Positions 1-9,158 of a stretch of DNA of 64,000 nt are shown piece by piece (position 1 is the stretch's first letter; each line of letters begins with the position of its first letter). The DNA lies in assembly GCA_000504425.1 (NCBI GenBank), contig KI632513.1:1233491-1297490 (forward strand), written 5' to 3'. The notes beneath the pieces are model-generated. The model was given only the letters and a program-made list of their open reading frames with translations. It was not told where the DNA came from and ran no database searches. The stretch is from Rhodopseudomonas palustris JSC-3b (GTDB lineage: Bacteria > Pseudomonadota > Alphaproteobacteria > Rhizobiales > Xanthobacteraceae). The position numbers and the translations under genes were made by a program.

Positions 1-404
1 GGGACTATGGATTTGCCAGCGGCGACTATCAGGCACGGCCCGATGATGGGCTGACGCTGGTCGATTGCCGGATCAGCAATGCGGTGCGCTGCGTGCCGCC
101 GCAGAACAAGCCGCTGCCGCTGGAAATCAACACCTGCCGCCAGTTCCTGATGCAGACCATCGCCGGCATGAAAAAGCTGCGCGCGATCGTGGCGCTCGGC
201 CGGATCGCCCATGATTCCACGGTGAAAGCGCTCAATCTGCGCGCCAAAGAGGCGCCGTTCGGCCATGGCGCGGTGCATGAGGCAGGCCACTACCGGCTGT
301 ATGACAGCTATCACTGCTCGCGCTACAACACCAATACTGGGGTATTGACCCCGGACATGTTCCGCGCGGTGTTTTCCAAGGTGCGCGCCGATCTCGGGCG
401 CTGA
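1..404 (+). CDS. Uracil-DNA glycosylase family 5 (UdgB-type), 3' part
   Basis: The gene enters from outside the window, so only the C-terminal 133 residues are visible (first complete codon at base 3, TGA at 402-404). These enzymes excise uracil and other deaminated bases from DNA to start base-excision repair. The visible part has the family-like segments NAVRCVPPQNKP, ALGRIAH and DSYHCSRYNTNTG, the last typical of the DNA-intercalating loop region. The N-terminal iron-sulfur cysteines would lie upstream and cannot be checked. It converges on smpB with a 28-bp gap. The superfamily is clear; the family-5 assignment comes from recognising these motifs and not from an alignment. Confidence 0.8.
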   Translation, partial: DYGFASGDYQARPDDGLTLVDCRISNAVRCVPPQNKPLPLEINTCRQFLMQTIAGMKKLRAIVALGRIAHDSTVKALNLRAKEAPFGHGAVHEAGHYRLYDSYHCSRYNTNTGVLTPDMFRAVFSKVRADLGR

Positions 405-432
405 CCGCGCAGCGGCCGAGCCTCTTGCGCGC

Positions 433-906
433 TCAGCCCCTCGCCCGCAGCAGCCGGCCCTTTTCGCGGCCCCAGTCGCGCTTCTTCGCGGTCTCGCGCT
501 TGTCGTGCAGCTTCTTGCCCTTGGCGAGCGCCAGCAGCAGCTTGGCTCGGCCGCGCTCGTTGAAATACAGCTTGAGCGGAATCAGCGTCATGCCCTCGCG
601 CTCAACCGCCGCCATCAGCTTGTTGATCTGCTTGCGGTGCAGCAGCAGTTTGCGCGGCCGCTTCGGCTCGTGATTGAAGCGGTTGGCCTGCAGATATTCC
701 GGGATGTTGGCGTTGATCAGCCAAATCTCGCCGTTTCGGGAATCGGCATAGGATTCCGCGATCGTGCTCTTGCCGCCGCGGACCGACTTGACCTCGGTGC
801 CGGTCAGCGCGATGCCGGCCTCGATGGTGTCGTCGATCGCATAATTGAACCGCGCCTTGCGATTCTCGGCGACCACTTTGATGGGGCGTTCGTTTTTCTC
901 GGCCAT
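433..906 (-). CDS. smpB: SsrA-binding protein SmpB
   Basis: SmpB binds tmRNA and delivers it to stalled ribosomes for trans-translation. The protein has 157 residues, the normal length. It shows the OB-fold core with [17 protein letters not shown] near the start, [11 protein letters not shown], and the conserved [20 protein letters not shown] stretch. The basic C-terminal tail, rich in K and R ([17 protein letters not shown]), is the part that enters the decoding centre. The start is an ATG at 904-906. It lies 130 bp downstream of dapA on the same strand. The tmRNA gene itself is not in the window. Confidence 0.97.
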   Translation of the reverse strand: MAEKNERPIKVVAENRKARFNYAIDDTIEAGIALTGTEVKSVRGGKSTIAESYADSRNGEIWLINANIPEYLQANRFNHEPKRPRKLLLHRKQINKLMAAVEREGMTLIPLKLYFNERGRAKLLLALAKGKKLHDKRETAKKRDWGREKGRLLRARG

Positions 907-1036
907 CGCACTCGGCTTACGCGTGTCGGCTCAATGTAGGCGCATCGCCGCGGCGGTCAACGCCGCGGGCACCAGCAGCTCTGTTGGCTCAAGCGCCCGC
1001 CTCTGGCCGGCGGTGCGGGCGGCGGGCCAAGGTTGA

Positions 1037-1927
1037 TCAGTTGATCAACCCAGCATGGACCATCGCGGCCCGGATCACCTTGCCGGTCGGCTCGGTGACC
1101 GGCAAGAGCGGCAGCCGCACCTCTTCCTTGAGGCGGCCGAGCAGCGCCAGGCCATGCTTGGCACCAGCCAGACCCGGCTCCTTGAACACCGCATCATGCA
1201 GCGGCACCAAGCGGTCCTGGATCTGCAACGCGCCGGCATAGTCGCCCTTGAACACCGCGGCCATCAACTCCGAGCAGAGCTTGGGGGCAATGTTCGACAC
1301 GACGGAAATGCAGCCATGACCGCCAGCCGCCATGAAGGCCAGCGCGGTCATGTCCTCACCGGACATCTGGATGAACTCCGGCCCCATCGCCTGCCGCTGC
1401 AGCGACACCCGGGCGAGATTGCCGGTGGCGTCCTTGACGCCGATAATGTTCTTCAGCTCGAACAGCCGGCTCATGGTGTCGACCGACATATCGACCACCG
1501 AGCGCGGCGGGATGTTGTAGATCACGATCGGAATGCCGATCGCGTCATTCACCGCCTTGAAGTGCTGGTACATGCCTTCCTGGGTCGGCTTGTTGTAGTA
1601 CGGCGTCACCACCAGCGCGGCGTCGGCGCCGGCGCGCTCGGCATGGCGCGCCAGTTCGATCGCTTCGCGGGTCGAATTCGATCCGGCCCCCGCGATCACC
1701 GGCACCCGGCCCTTGGCCTCCTCGATGCACCACTCCACCACCTTGTGGTGTTCCTCGTGGCTCAGCGTCGGGCTCTCGCCGGTGGTGCCGACCGGCACCA
1801 GGCCGTGGGTCCCCTGCTCGATCTGCCAGTTGACCAGCTTGCGGAACGCCTCTTCATCGAGCGAACCATTCTTGAAAGGCGTGACCAGGGCGGTGAAAGA
1901 CCCCCGGAATCTGCTGGTGTCGGCCAA
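1037..1927 (-). CDS. dapA: 4-hydroxy-tetrahydrodipicolinate synthase DapA
   Basis: DapA condenses pyruvate with aspartate semialdehyde, the first committed step of lysine and diaminopimelate synthesis. The 296-residue protein has GTTGESPTL (the GTTGE motif), the YNIPPRS segment with the catalytic Tyr and Arg, and the Schiff-base Lys in [10 protein letters not shown]. The start codon is TTG at 1925-1927, preceded by AGGAGA at a spacing of 6 nt; no upstream ATG fits as well. The last codons overlap a direct repeat TTGATCA (two copies at about 1033-1048). smpB follows on the same strand. Confidence 0.97.
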   Translation of the reverse strand: MADTSRFRGSFTALVTPFKNGSLDEEAFRKLVNWQIEQGTHGLVPVGTTGESPTLSHEEHHKVVEWCIEEAKGRVPVIAGAGSNSTREAIELARHAERAGADAALVVTPYYNKPTQEGMYQHFKAVNDAIGIPIVIYNIPPRSVVDMSVDTMSRLFELKNIIGVKDATGNLARVSLQRQAMGPEFIQMSGEDMTALAFMAAGGHGCISVVSNIAPKLCSELMAAVFKGDYAGALQIQDRLVPLHDAVFKEPGLAGAKHGLALLGRLKEEVRLPLLPVTEPTGKVIRAAMVHAGLIN

Positions 1928-2052
1928 AGCTGTTCTCCTGACTCAAATCGCGGCCTGGACAAGCCGTCGTCTATTGCTGTGCTGGGCGTGTCATACCGGG
2001 TCTGGTGCGGCGACGAAAGGTCCTGTCGGCCGCACCCGCCTCGCGCATCCCG

Positions 2053-2766
2053 TCAGTTTTTGGCCTTCCAGGCGGCATAGCGCGCCTTGGTCTCGGCATT
2101 CATCGGGTATAGGCCCGGCAGTACCGCGCCGGCGTTGACCTCGCCGACGATCCAGGCCTCCATGCGCTCCTGCTCCTCGCCCTCGGCGACCACATGGTCG
2201 AGCAAGGCCTGCGGAATCAGCACCACGCCGTCCTGATCGGCGACCACCACGTCGTTCGGGAACACCGCCACACCGCCGCAACCGATCGGCTCGCCCCAGC
2301 CGACAAAGGTCAGACCGGCCACCGAGGGCGGCGCCGCCGCGCCATTGCACCACACCGGCAGCCCGGTGCCGAGCACGCCTTCCAGATCGCGCACCACGCC
2401 GTCGGTGACCAAGGCAGCAATGCCGCGCTTCACCATGCGCGCGCACAGGATGTCACCAAAAATGCCGGCGTCGCTGACCCCCATGGCATCGACCACGGCG
2501 ATCGCGCCCTCCGGCATCGCTTCGATCGCCGCCCGGGTCGAGATCGGCGACGACCAGGATTCTGGCGTGGCGAGGTCTTCGCGCGCCGGCACGAAGCGCA
2601 GCGTGAACGCCTCGCCGACCAGCCGCGGCTGTCCGGGACGGAGCGGCCGCGCGCCGCGCATCCAGACATTGCGTAGTCCTTTCTTGAGCAGCACCGTGGT
2701 GATGGTGGCGGTGGAAACGCGCGTGAGGATGGCCTTGGCTTCGGCGGATAACGGCATCGATGACAT
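2053..2766 (-). CDS. RraA-like protein (regulator of RNase activity / HMG-aldolase fold)
   Basis: The 237-residue protein belongs to the RraA fold family, which includes RNase E inhibitors and class II 4-hydroxy-4-methyl-2-oxoglutarate aldolases. Visible landmarks are STATITTVLLKKG near the N-terminus, GDILCARM, and VTDGVVRDLEGV, whose Arg-Asp pair is the metal/substrate site in aldolase members. It is about 75 residues longer than E. coli RraA, with extra N- and C-terminal segments, so the RNase-regulator name should be treated cautiously; an aldolase or decarboxylase role is equally possible. It is divergent from the pxp genes, with about 230 bp between. Confidence 0.75.
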   Translation of the reverse strand: MSSMPLSAEAKAILTRVSTATITTVLLKKGLRNVWMRGARPLRPGQPRLVGEAFTLRFVPAREDLATPESWSSPISTRAAIEAMPEGAIAVVDAMGVSDAGIFGDILCARMVKRGIAALVTDGVVRDLEGVLGTGLPVWCNGAAAPPSVAGLTFVGWGEPIGCGGVAVFPNDVVVADQDGVVLIPQALLDHVVAEGEEQERMEAWIVGEVNAGAVLPGLYPMNAETKARYAAWKAKN

Positions 2767-2996
2767 CCAATCCTGAAAAGTGGGCGCGGCATCTTCACCG
2801 GCGCCATCGCGGCGTCAAGCCGCATCAGGTCAAAGCCATCGCTCGGAACTGATCACGCGGGCATCTATCAGCGCGGCTTATCGCTAACCTCGCTGCGAAC
2901 TTATGCCCACAGCGCGTTGTTGTCTCAAGCTGTGATCTGGATTTTGCGGCCTCGCGAAACCAGCTAAGAGAACTGATCCCAACGCGCTGGAGTTTT

Positions 2997-3731
2997 ATGA
3001 CCGCACCGCTTGCTCCACCTCGCATCCTGCTCAGCGGTGATACCGCAGTGACGGTCGAGTTCGGCCGCACGATCGACATGGCCGCCAATCAGCGGGTGCT
3101 GGCGCTTGATCGTGCGCTCAGCGCGCAGCCAATTGCCGGCGTGCGCGAGACGGTGCCGACCTATCGCTCGCTGCTGGTGCATTACGATCCCGAACTGATC
3201 GCATTCGATGAGCTCAGCGCCAAGCTGACCACGCTGGCCCAGGCGCCCCCAAGCACTGCAGCCAATGACGCACGGCATTGGCGCATTCCAGTGTGCTACG
3301 GCGGCGAGCATGGCATCGATCTCGAACCTGCGGCACAGAAGCTCGGCCTGGCTGCTGATGAACTGATCCGCCGCCATGCCGCCGGGCATTATCAGGTGGC
3401 GATGATCGGTTTTACGCCGGGCTGGTCCTATCTCTCTGGCCTTGATCCGGCGCTGGCGCTACCGCGCCACCAGAATCCGCGGCTCGCGACGCCCGCGGGC
3501 GCGGTGTCGATCGGCGGCGTGCAAGCGGGTATCCAATGTCTTGCCGGTCCGAGCGGCTGGCATTTGTTAGGACGAACGCCGGTGCGCACCTATCAGTTGC
3601 AGCGCACGCCGGTGTTCCTGCTCGAACCCGGCGATACCATCAGTTTTACGCCGATCGACGCCAAGCAATTCGATGAGCTCGAGCGCGCGGCGGCGGCGGG
3701 CGAACAGGTCGCGGAGCGGATCAAGCCATGA
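2997..3731 (+). CDS. pxpB: 5-oxoprolinase subunit PxpB (KipI/allophanate hydrolase subunit 1 family)
   Basis: PxpB is one of three subunits of the ATP-dependent 5-oxoprolinase that opens pyroglutamate to glutamate. The 244-residue protein shows the family landmarks SGDTAVTVEFG near the N-terminus, VPTYRSLLVHYDP, and the cyclophilin-like domain core GFTPGWSYL followed by LPRHQNPR and GAVSIGG. The ATG at 2997 has GGAG about 6 nt upstream. Its stop overlaps the pxpC ATG by 4 nt (ATGA), so the two are translationally coupled. The same family contains the B. subtilis sporulation inhibitor KipI, but the adjacent pxpC and pxpA make the metabolic role the better call. Confidence 0.9.
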   Translation: MTAPLAPPRILLSGDTAVTVEFGRTIDMAANQRVLALDRALSAQPIAGVRETVPTYRSLLVHYDPELIAFDELSAKLTTLAQAPPSTAANDARHWRIPVCYGGEHGIDLEPAAQKLGLAADELIRRHAAGHYQVAMIGFTPGWSYLSGLDPALALPRHQNPRLATPAGAVSIGGVQAGIQCLAGPSGWHLLGRTPVRTYQLQRTPVFLLEPGDTISFTPIDAKQFDELERAAAAGEQVAERIKP

Positions 3732-4732
3732 GCCGGCTGGTGATCGACAGCATCGGTCCGGCGAGTTCGGTGCAGGATGCCGGACGGCCCGGCGCGCAGC
3801 GCTACGGCCTGCCGCCGAGCGGCGCCATGGATCTGTTATCACTGGCGCTCGCCAACACGCTGCTCGGCAATGCGCCCTTTGCGGCGGCGATCGAAATCGG
3901 CCCGCTCGGCGCCAGCGTCACCGCGCAGGATGGCGCCGTGCGGGTTGCGATCGCCGGCGCAGCGCGCACGGTGGAGCTGGCCGGCCAGCCGGTGATCATG
4001 CCGCGCAGCGTGATGCTCAAGCCCGGCGAAAGCCTCAAACTCGGCGCGGCGCGCGGCGGGGTGTTTTCGTATCTCGCGATCGAAGGCGGCATTGTGGGCG
4101 AGCCGAGTTTCGGCAGCCTCGCGGTTCATGCCCGCGCCGGGCTCGGCTCGCCCTATCCGCGGCCCTTGCAGAGCGGCGACAGTATCGACGCGCCCGACGC
4201 CGCGCCATGTCCCGACACTACGCTCACGCTCCCGCCCACGTCCGATGCGCCGATCCGCGTCGTGCTCGGCCCGCAGCATGACGAATTCGGCGACGCCGTC
4301 GCGGTGCTGCTCGGCAGCGAATGGACGGTGTCGGCAGCCTCCGACCGCATGGGCTATCGGCTGGAAGGGCCGACTCTGACGCATCAGCACGGCCACAACA
4401 TCGTGTCCGACGGCACCGTCAATGGCAGCATTCAAGTGCCGGGCAATGGCCAACCGATCGTGCTGATGCCCGACCGCGGCACCACCGGCGGCTACCCGAA
4501 GATCGCCACGGTGATCAGCGCCGATCTCGGCCGACTGGCGCAGATCCCGCCGGGCTGCAAGTTCCGGTTCGAAGCGGTGGAGATCGCAACGGCTCAGCAA
4601 CACTACCGGGCCATGATGCGGCTGATCCGTGCGCTGCCTTCCCAGCTGCAACCCGTGCGAGCCGCGTTTGATCTCGAAGCGCTGCACCACGCCAATGTCG
4701 CCGGCATCGCCGTCAGCGCCTTGGATGACTAA
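3728..4732 (+). CDS. pxpC: 5-oxoprolinase subunit PxpC (KipA/biotin-dependent carboxyltransferase family)
   Basis: This is the third-subunit family of bacterial 5-oxoprolinase (334 residues). Family landmarks visible are SVQDAGRPGAQRYGLPPSG, AMDLLSLALANTLLGN, the internal GPQHDEF, the SDRMGYRLEGP segment, and VPGNGQPIVLMPDRGTTGGYPKIATV. It starts inside the pxpB stop (ATGA overlap) and is followed after 87 bp by pxpA, giving the order B-C-A. Older annotations often call this family urea amidolyase-related or allophanate hydrolase subunit 2. No biotin-carboxylase domain is fused or adjacent, which argues against a urea carboxylase role. Confidence 0.9.
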   Translation: MSRLVIDSIGPASSVQDAGRPGAQRYGLPPSGAMDLLSLALANTLLGNAPFAAAIEIGPLGASVTAQDGAVRVAIAGAARTVELAGQPVIMPRSVMLKPGESLKLGAARGGVFSYLAIEGGIVGEPSFGSLAVHARAGLGSPYPRPLQSGDSIDAPDAAPCPDTTLTLPPTSDAPIRVVLGPQHDEFGDAVAVLLGSEWTVSAASDRMGYRLEGPTLTHQHGHNIVSDGTVNGSIQVPGNGQPIVLMPDRGTTGGYPKIATVISADLGRLAQIPPGCKFRFEAVEIATAQQHYRAMMRLIRALPSQLQPVRAAFDLEALHHANVAGIAVSALDD

Positions 4733-4819
4733 CACCGTCGCGCATTGCGCGACCAGGAGCCACGACTGAACCTGCAGCTCCGCTGCGCGATCTTGTCACT
4801 TCCGAATGGATTAGACGGC

Positions 4820-5590
4820 ATGAGCACCACCATCGATCTCAACTGCGATCTTGGCGAAGGGTTTGGGCCCTGGGAGATGGGCAATGACGCGGCGATGATC
4901 GAGCTCGCCACCAGCGTCAATGTCGCCTGCGGTTTTCATGCCGGCGATGCCGACATCATGCACCGCACCGTAAAACTGGCGAAGGCACGCGGCGTCAGCG
5001 TCGGCGCTCATCCCGGTTTCCGCGACCTGCACGGCTTTGGCCGCCGGCCGGTGCCCGGCATCACCGCCGCCGAGATCGAGAATCTGGTCGCTTATCAGAT
5101 CGGCGCGTTGCAGGCGGTGGCCGCGCTCGCCGGCTATCAGGTCACCCATGTCAAGGCGCATGGCGCGCTGTCCAATGTCGCCTGCGAGGACGACATGACC
5201 GCGCGCGCGATCGCTGCGGCGATCAAGGCCGTCGATCGCAATCTGGTATTCGTGGTGCTGGCGAGTTCTAAACTGGCAACTGCCGGGGAAGCAGCCGGGC
5301 TGACGCTGGCTCATGAAGTGTTCGCTGACCGTGCCTATGAGGATGATGCCACGCTGGTGTCGCGCAAGAAGCCCGGCGCGGTGTTGCACGATCCTGAGCT
5401 GATTGCCGAGCGCGTGCTGCGCATGGTGCAGCATGGCAGTGTGGTGACCGTGACCGGCAAGGAGATCAAGCTGCGCGCCGACACGGTCTGCATCCATGGC
5501 GACACCGACGGCGCGGTCGAGATCGCCCGGCAATTGCGGCAGAGGTTGCAGCAGGCCGGGGTGACGGTGGCGCCGTTCGCCCGGCCGTGA
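4820..5590 (+). CDS. pxpA: 5-oxoprolinase subunit PxpA (LamB/YcsF family)
   Basis: The 256-residue protein starts with [16 protein letters not shown], the hallmark N-terminus of the LamB/YcsF family, and continues with [16 protein letters not shown] and HVKAHGAL. PxpA, PxpB and PxpC together hydrolyse 5-oxoproline with ATP. An upstream in-frame ATG at 4745 would add 25 residues that do not look conserved, so 4820 is preferred. The C-terminal region carries [15 protein letters not shown], also typical. It is the last gene of the pxp run; downstream is a convergent short minus-strand reading frame. Confidence 0.93.
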   Translation: MSTTIDLNCDLGEGFGPWEMGNDAAMIELATSVNVACGFHAGDADIMHRTVKLAKARGVSVGAHPGFRDLHGFGRRPVPGITAAEIENLVAYQIGALQAVAALAGYQVTHVKAHGALSNVACEDDMTARAIAAAIKAVDRNLVFVVLASSKLATAGEAAGLTLAHEVFADRAYEDDATLVSRKKPGAVLHDPELIAERVLRMVQHGSVVTVTGKEIKLRADTVCIHGDTDGAVEIARQLRQRLQQAGVTVAPFARP

Positions 5591-5620
5591 GCCTCGGCGC
5601 AGCCAGCTTAGGCAGCCAGC

Positions 5621-5767
5621 TCAGAACGAATGCGGCGACGGCATGCCGAACGCGATCGCGGCGATCACCGCGAGCGCTGCATAGGGCAGCAGCCAATCGA
5701 CCTGCCTGCGCAGCCAGGCGGCGCGGCCAGCCCAATCAGAACTGATCTCCAGCGATGTCTGGCGCAT
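5621..5767 (-). CDS. Predicted 48-residue single-pass membrane protein
   Basis: This is a short reading frame starting at ATG 5767 (MRQTSLEISSDWAGRAAW...). It has a hydrophilic, tryptophan-containing N-terminal half and one hydrophobic segment at residues 26-41 (LLPYAALAVIAAIAF), then a short tail ending HSF. It sits between the pxpA end and the divergent rimO. I do not recognise the family. The frame stays open upstream to 5926 without a hydrophobic or conserved-looking sequence, so the shorter form is preferred. Length and composition suit a small inner-membrane protein, but coding status is inferred only from the coherent transmembrane segment. Confidence 0.4.
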   Translation of the reverse strand: MRQTSLEISSDWAGRAAWLRRQVDWLLPYAALAVIAAIAFGMPSPHSF

Positions 5768-5998
5768 GACCCTGCTCCGGTGCCGTTTCCAGGCCACAAC
5801 AACAGCGGATTGCAGGCTCCGGCAATCGCTGCGGAAAAATAACGACGCCAGCCCTGCCAGGGTTCGCTTTCTGGGGGATTTCTTTCCCGAGGCGGCCGAG
5901 GCGCAGCAAAATCCTTCGCCGGTCAAAAGGCGGCGATGCCCTTGTCAAGCGCGGTGATCAAGGCTAGCTGCTGCCGATCAACCCGGACAGAACAGATC

Positions 5999-7324
5999 AT
6001 GGAACAGGCGGCCGCGCCCAAAGTCAGCTTCGTCTCGCTCGGATGCCCCAAGGCGTTGGTGGATTCCGAGCGCATCATCACTAGGCTGCGCGCCGAAGGC
6101 TATGAGCTGGCCCGCAAGCACAACGGCGCGGACCTCGTGATCGTCAACACCTGCGGCTTTCTCGACAGTGCCAAGAAAGAGTCGCTGGAGGCAATCGGCG
6201 CGGCGATGGCCGAAAACGGCAAGGTGATCGTCACCGGCTGCATGGGCGCGGAACCCGAGCAGATCGAAGCCGCCTATCCGAACGTGCTGTCGATCACCGG
6301 ACCGCAGCAATATGAGAACGTGCTGGAGGCCGTGCACCGCGCGCTGCCGCCGCGCCATGATCCGCATCTCGATCTCTTGCCGCCGCAGGGCATCAAGCTG
6401 ACGCCGCGGCACTACGCATATTTGAAGATTTCGGAAGGCTGCAACAACCGCTGCACATTCTGCATCATCCCAAAACTGCGCGGCGATCTCGTGTCGCGGC
6501 CGGCGGCCGAGGTGCTGCGCGAGGCGGAGAAGCTGGTGGCGGCCGGCGTCAAGGAATTGCTGGTGGTGTCGCAGGACACCTCGGCCTATGGCGTCGATCT
6601 GAAATACGCGACCAGCCCGTGGCAGGACCGCGAAGTGCGCGCGCGCTTTTTCGATCTGGCGCGTGAGCTCGGCGAACTCGGCGCCTGGGTGCGGCTGCAA
6701 TATGTCTATCCCTACCCGCATGTCGATGAGGTGATCGAGCTGATGACCGCGGGCAAGGTGCTGCCCTATCTCGACATCCCGTTCCAGCACGCCTCGACCT
6801 CGGTGCTGACGCGGATGAAGCGGCCGGCGGCGCAGGACAAGACGCTGCAACGCATCAAGGCCTGGCGCGCCGCCTGCCCCGATCTGACGCTGCGCTCAAC
6901 CTTCATCGTCGGTTTCCCCGGCGAGACCGAACAGGAATTCGCCGAACTGCTCGACTGGCTCGAGGAAGCCGAGATCGACCGGCTCGGCGCATTCAAATAT
7001 GAGCCGGTGGCCGGTGCGGCGTCGAACGCTCTGCCCGATCAGGTCAGCGACGAGGTCAAGAGCGAGCGCTGGAACGCGCTGATGGCGCGCCAGCAGAAGA
7101 TTTCGGCGCGGCGCATGAAGCGCAAGGTCGGCACGCGGCAGCAGGTGATTGTCGACGAGGTCGGGCCCAGCGGTACCAAAGGCCGCTCCAAGGCCGATGC
7201 GCCGGAGATCGACGGCAACGTCTTTCTCAGCAGCCGCCGCCCGCTGCGGGTCGGCGAGATCGTCACCGCCAAGATCGAACGCGCCGACGCTTACGATCTG
7301 TACGGCACCGTCTCGGGTTTTTGA
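5999..7324 (+). CDS. rimO: Ribosomal protein S12 methylthiotransferase RimO
   Basis: RimO is a radical-SAM enzyme that methylthiolates an aspartate of ribosomal protein S12. The domains appear in order: the UPF0004 N-terminal domain with cysteines in [19 protein letters not shown] and TGCMGAEP (second [4Fe-4S] cluster), the radical-SAM motif [15 protein letters not shown], and a C-terminal TRAM domain ending YGTVSGF. The ATG at 5999 gives [19 protein letters not shown], the expected N-terminus; an upstream in-frame start at 5936 adds a non-conserved tail. S12 versus tRNA specificity (RimO versus MiaB) is called from [10 protein letters not shown], which is typical of RimO. It is convergent with the quinone oxidoreductase gene. 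Confidence 0.95.
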   Translation: MEQAAAPKVSFVSLGCPKALVDSERIITRLRAEGYELARKHNGADLVIVNTCGFLDSAKKESLEAIGAAMAENGKVIVTGCMGAEPEQIEAAYPNVLSITGPQQYENVLEAVHRALPPRHDPHLDLLPPQGIKLTPRHYAYLKISEGCNNRCTFCIIPKLRGDLVSRPAAEVLREAEKLVAAGVKELLVVSQDTSAYGVDLKYATSPWQDREVRARFFDLARELGELGAWVRLQYVYPYPHVDEVIELMTAGKVLPYLDIPFQHASTSVLTRMKRPAAQDKTLQRIKAWRAACPDLTLRSTFIVGFPGETEQEFAELLDWLEEAEIDRLGAFKYEPVAGAASNALPDQVSDEVKSERWNALMARQQKISARRMKRKVGTRQQVIVDEVGPSGTKGRSKADAPEIDGNVFLSSRRPLRVGEIVTAKIERADAYDLYGTVSGF

Positions 7325-7330
7325 CGCGGC

Positions 7331-7354
7331 CGCGCCCGCATCGATGCGGGCGCG
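7331..7354. terminator. 24-bp perfect palindrome between convergent rimO and qor
   Basis: CGCGCCCGCATCGATGCGGGCGCG reads identically on both strands and lies between the rimO stop (7324) and the end of the minus-strand oxidoreductase gene (7372). It could fold into a GC-rich hairpin on either transcript. No long T-tract follows, so it may be a transcript-end stabiliser and not a classical intrinsic terminator. Confidence 0.5.
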
Positions 7355-7371
7355 TCGTGTCGTTGCAGCCG

Positions 7372-8346
7372 TTACGGCTTGAGGATCGAGGCGCCGGTGG
7401 TGGCGCGGCTTTCCAGATCGATATGGGCCTTGGCCGCATCTTTCAGCGCATAGGCATGGTTGATCTGGATGCGCAGTTTTCCGCCGATGATCGCCGAAAA
7501 CAGCGTGTCGGCGCCTTCGATCAGTTCGGCGCGGGTGCCGATGTAATCGTTGAGTTTTGGCCGGGTCGCAAACAGCGAGCCATGCGTATTCAGCTCGGCG
7601 AGCGCGAATGGCGGCACCGGGCCGGACGCATTGCCGAACGATACGAACAGGCCACGCGGCCGGATGCAGGACAATGACCCGGGGAACGTGGTCTTGCCGA
7701 CGCCGTCATAGACCACGTCGCACAATTCGTTGCGGCTGATCTGCTTCACCCGCGCCACGAAATCTTCCTCGGTATAGACGATCACATGATCGCAGCCGGC
7801 GGCTTCCGCCAGTTCGGCCTTGGCGCGCGAGCCGACCGTGCCGATCACATGAGCGCCGAGCGCCCGCGCCCATTGGCACGCGAGCAGGCCAATGCCGCCC
7901 GCCGCGGCATGGATCAGCACGCGATGGCCGGGACCGACCTGAAAAGTCTTGTGCAGCAGATACCAGACGGTGAGGCCCTTCAGCATCAACACCGCGCCCT
8001 GCTCATAGGTGATGTGGTCGGGCAGCTTCACCAGCCGATCGGCGGCGATGTTGCGCTGCGTCGCATAGGCGCCGAGATTGGCGTAATAGGCGACCCGGTC
8101 GCCGGGATGGAAATTGGTGACGCCGGGCCCGACCTCGGTGACCTCGCCGGCCGCTTCATTGCCGACGATGAACGGCAGCCCAGGCGCCTTGTACAGCCCG
8201 GTGCGGTAATAGACGTCGATGAAATTCAGACCGACCGCGTGCTGCTTGATGCGCACCTCGCCGGGCCCCGGCTCCGGCAGATCAATCGCCTCATAGACCA
8301 GAGCCTCCGGTCCGCCGACCTTGTGGACCTGCACCGCCTTCGTCAT
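7372..8346 (-). CDS. qor: NADPH:quinone oxidoreductase, zinc-free MDR family (Qor-like)
   Basis: The 324-residue protein is a medium-chain dehydrogenase/reductase of the quinone oxidoreductase branch. The N-terminal catalytic fold has KVGGPEALVYEAIDLPEPGPGEV and the family segment FIDVYYRTGLY; the Rossmann domain has IHAAAGGIGLLACQWARALG with the nucleotide-binding glycines. Structural-zinc cysteines of alcohol dehydrogenases are absent, as in QOR. The ATG at 8346 has AGGAGG about 6 nt upstream. Likely action is one-electron reduction of quinones with NADPH in the cytoplasm; the physiological substrate cannot be read from the sequence. Confidence 0.88.
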   Translation of the reverse strand: MTKAVQVHKVGGPEALVYEAIDLPEPGPGEVRIKQHAVGLNFIDVYYRTGLYKAPGLPFIVGNEAAGEVTEVGPGVTNFHPGDRVAYYANLGAYATQRNIAADRLVKLPDHITYEQGAVLMLKGLTVWYLLHKTFQVGPGHRVLIHAAAGGIGLLACQWARALGAHVIGTVGSRAKAELAEAAGCDHVIVYTEEDFVARVKQISRNELCDVVYDGVGKTTFPGSLSCIRPRGLFVSFGNASGPVPPFALAELNTHGSLFATRPKLNDYIGTRAELIEGADTLFSAIIGGKLRIQINHAYALKDAAKAHIDLESRATTGASILKP

Positions 8347-8399
8347 TCCGTCCCTCCTGCGATCGTCGGAGCCAAAGCCATCGCCGCGTGGTTGTCAAC

Positions 8400-9158
8400 T
8401 CACTCGGACGGCGCCGTGCTGGTCTGCTGCTGGCGCTGCCGTGCCCGCTTGCGGTTGCGGCTCGCCAGCACGTTGAAAAATTCGACCGACACCGAGAACG
8501 CGATCGCGAAATAGATGTAAGCGCGCGGGATGTGGAATTTGAAACCGTCCGCGACCAGCGCCACGCCGATCATCACCAGAAACGCCAGCGCCAGCATTTT
8601 GGTGGTCGGATGATTGCTGACGAATCGTGCGACCGGCCCGGACGACAAGTACATCACCACCACCGCGATGATCACCGCGGCGATCATGATCGGCAGGTCG
8701 CGCGCCATGCCGATCGCGGTGATGATGGAATCGACCGAGAACACCAGATCGATCACCACAATCTGCGCGAGCACCAGCATGAACGCGGTGCGTCCGGTGC
8801 TGGGCGCCGGCTCGTCGTCATCGGCATCGACTTCGGCGTGGATTTCGTGAGTCGCCTTGGCGATCAGGAACAGGCCGCCGGCAATCAAAATGATATCGCG
8901 CCAGGAGAAACCATACTCGCCGATCCGGATCACATCCTCGGTGAGACCGATCAGCCAGACCAGCACACTGAGCAGCGCAATCCGGAACACCAGCGCCAGC
9001 GTCAGCCCGATCTGCCGCGCCCGCTTGGCCTGGCGCGGCGGAATGCGCGCTACGATCACGGACAGGAAGATGACGTTGTCGATGCCGAGCACGATTTCCA
9101 GCGCAGTCAGCGTCAACAGCGCAGCCCAGGCCTCCGGGCTGGTCAACAGTTCCATCAT
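8400..9158 (-). CDS. TerC family integral membrane protein
   Basis: The 252-residue protein has about seven hydrophobic segments and the two TerC signature acidic motifs, LEIVLGIDNVIFLSV in the first membrane helix and FSVDSIITAIG in the second half. Between them lies an acidic, histidine-containing cytoplasmic loop (EIHAEVDADDDEP). TerC/Alx relatives export or handle divalent metals, notably manganese, and some were linked to tellurite resistance. The ATG at 9158 shares bases with the pcs stop (TGATG), so translation is coupled to pcs. The C-terminus is basic and glutamine-rich. Metal specificity is inference from the family. Confidence 0.88.
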   Translation of the reverse strand: MMELLTSPEAWAALLTLTALEIVLGIDNVIFLSVIVARIPPRQAKRARQIGLTLALVFRIALLSVLVWLIGLTEDVIRIGEYGFSWRDIILIAGGLFLIAKATHEIHAEVDADDDEPAPSTGRTAFMLVLAQIVVIDLVFSVDSIITAIGMARDLPIMIAAVIIAVVVMYLSSGPVARFVSNHPTTKMLALAFLVMIGVALVADGFKFHIPRAYIYFAIAFSVSVEFFNVLASRNRKRARQRQQQTSTAPSE

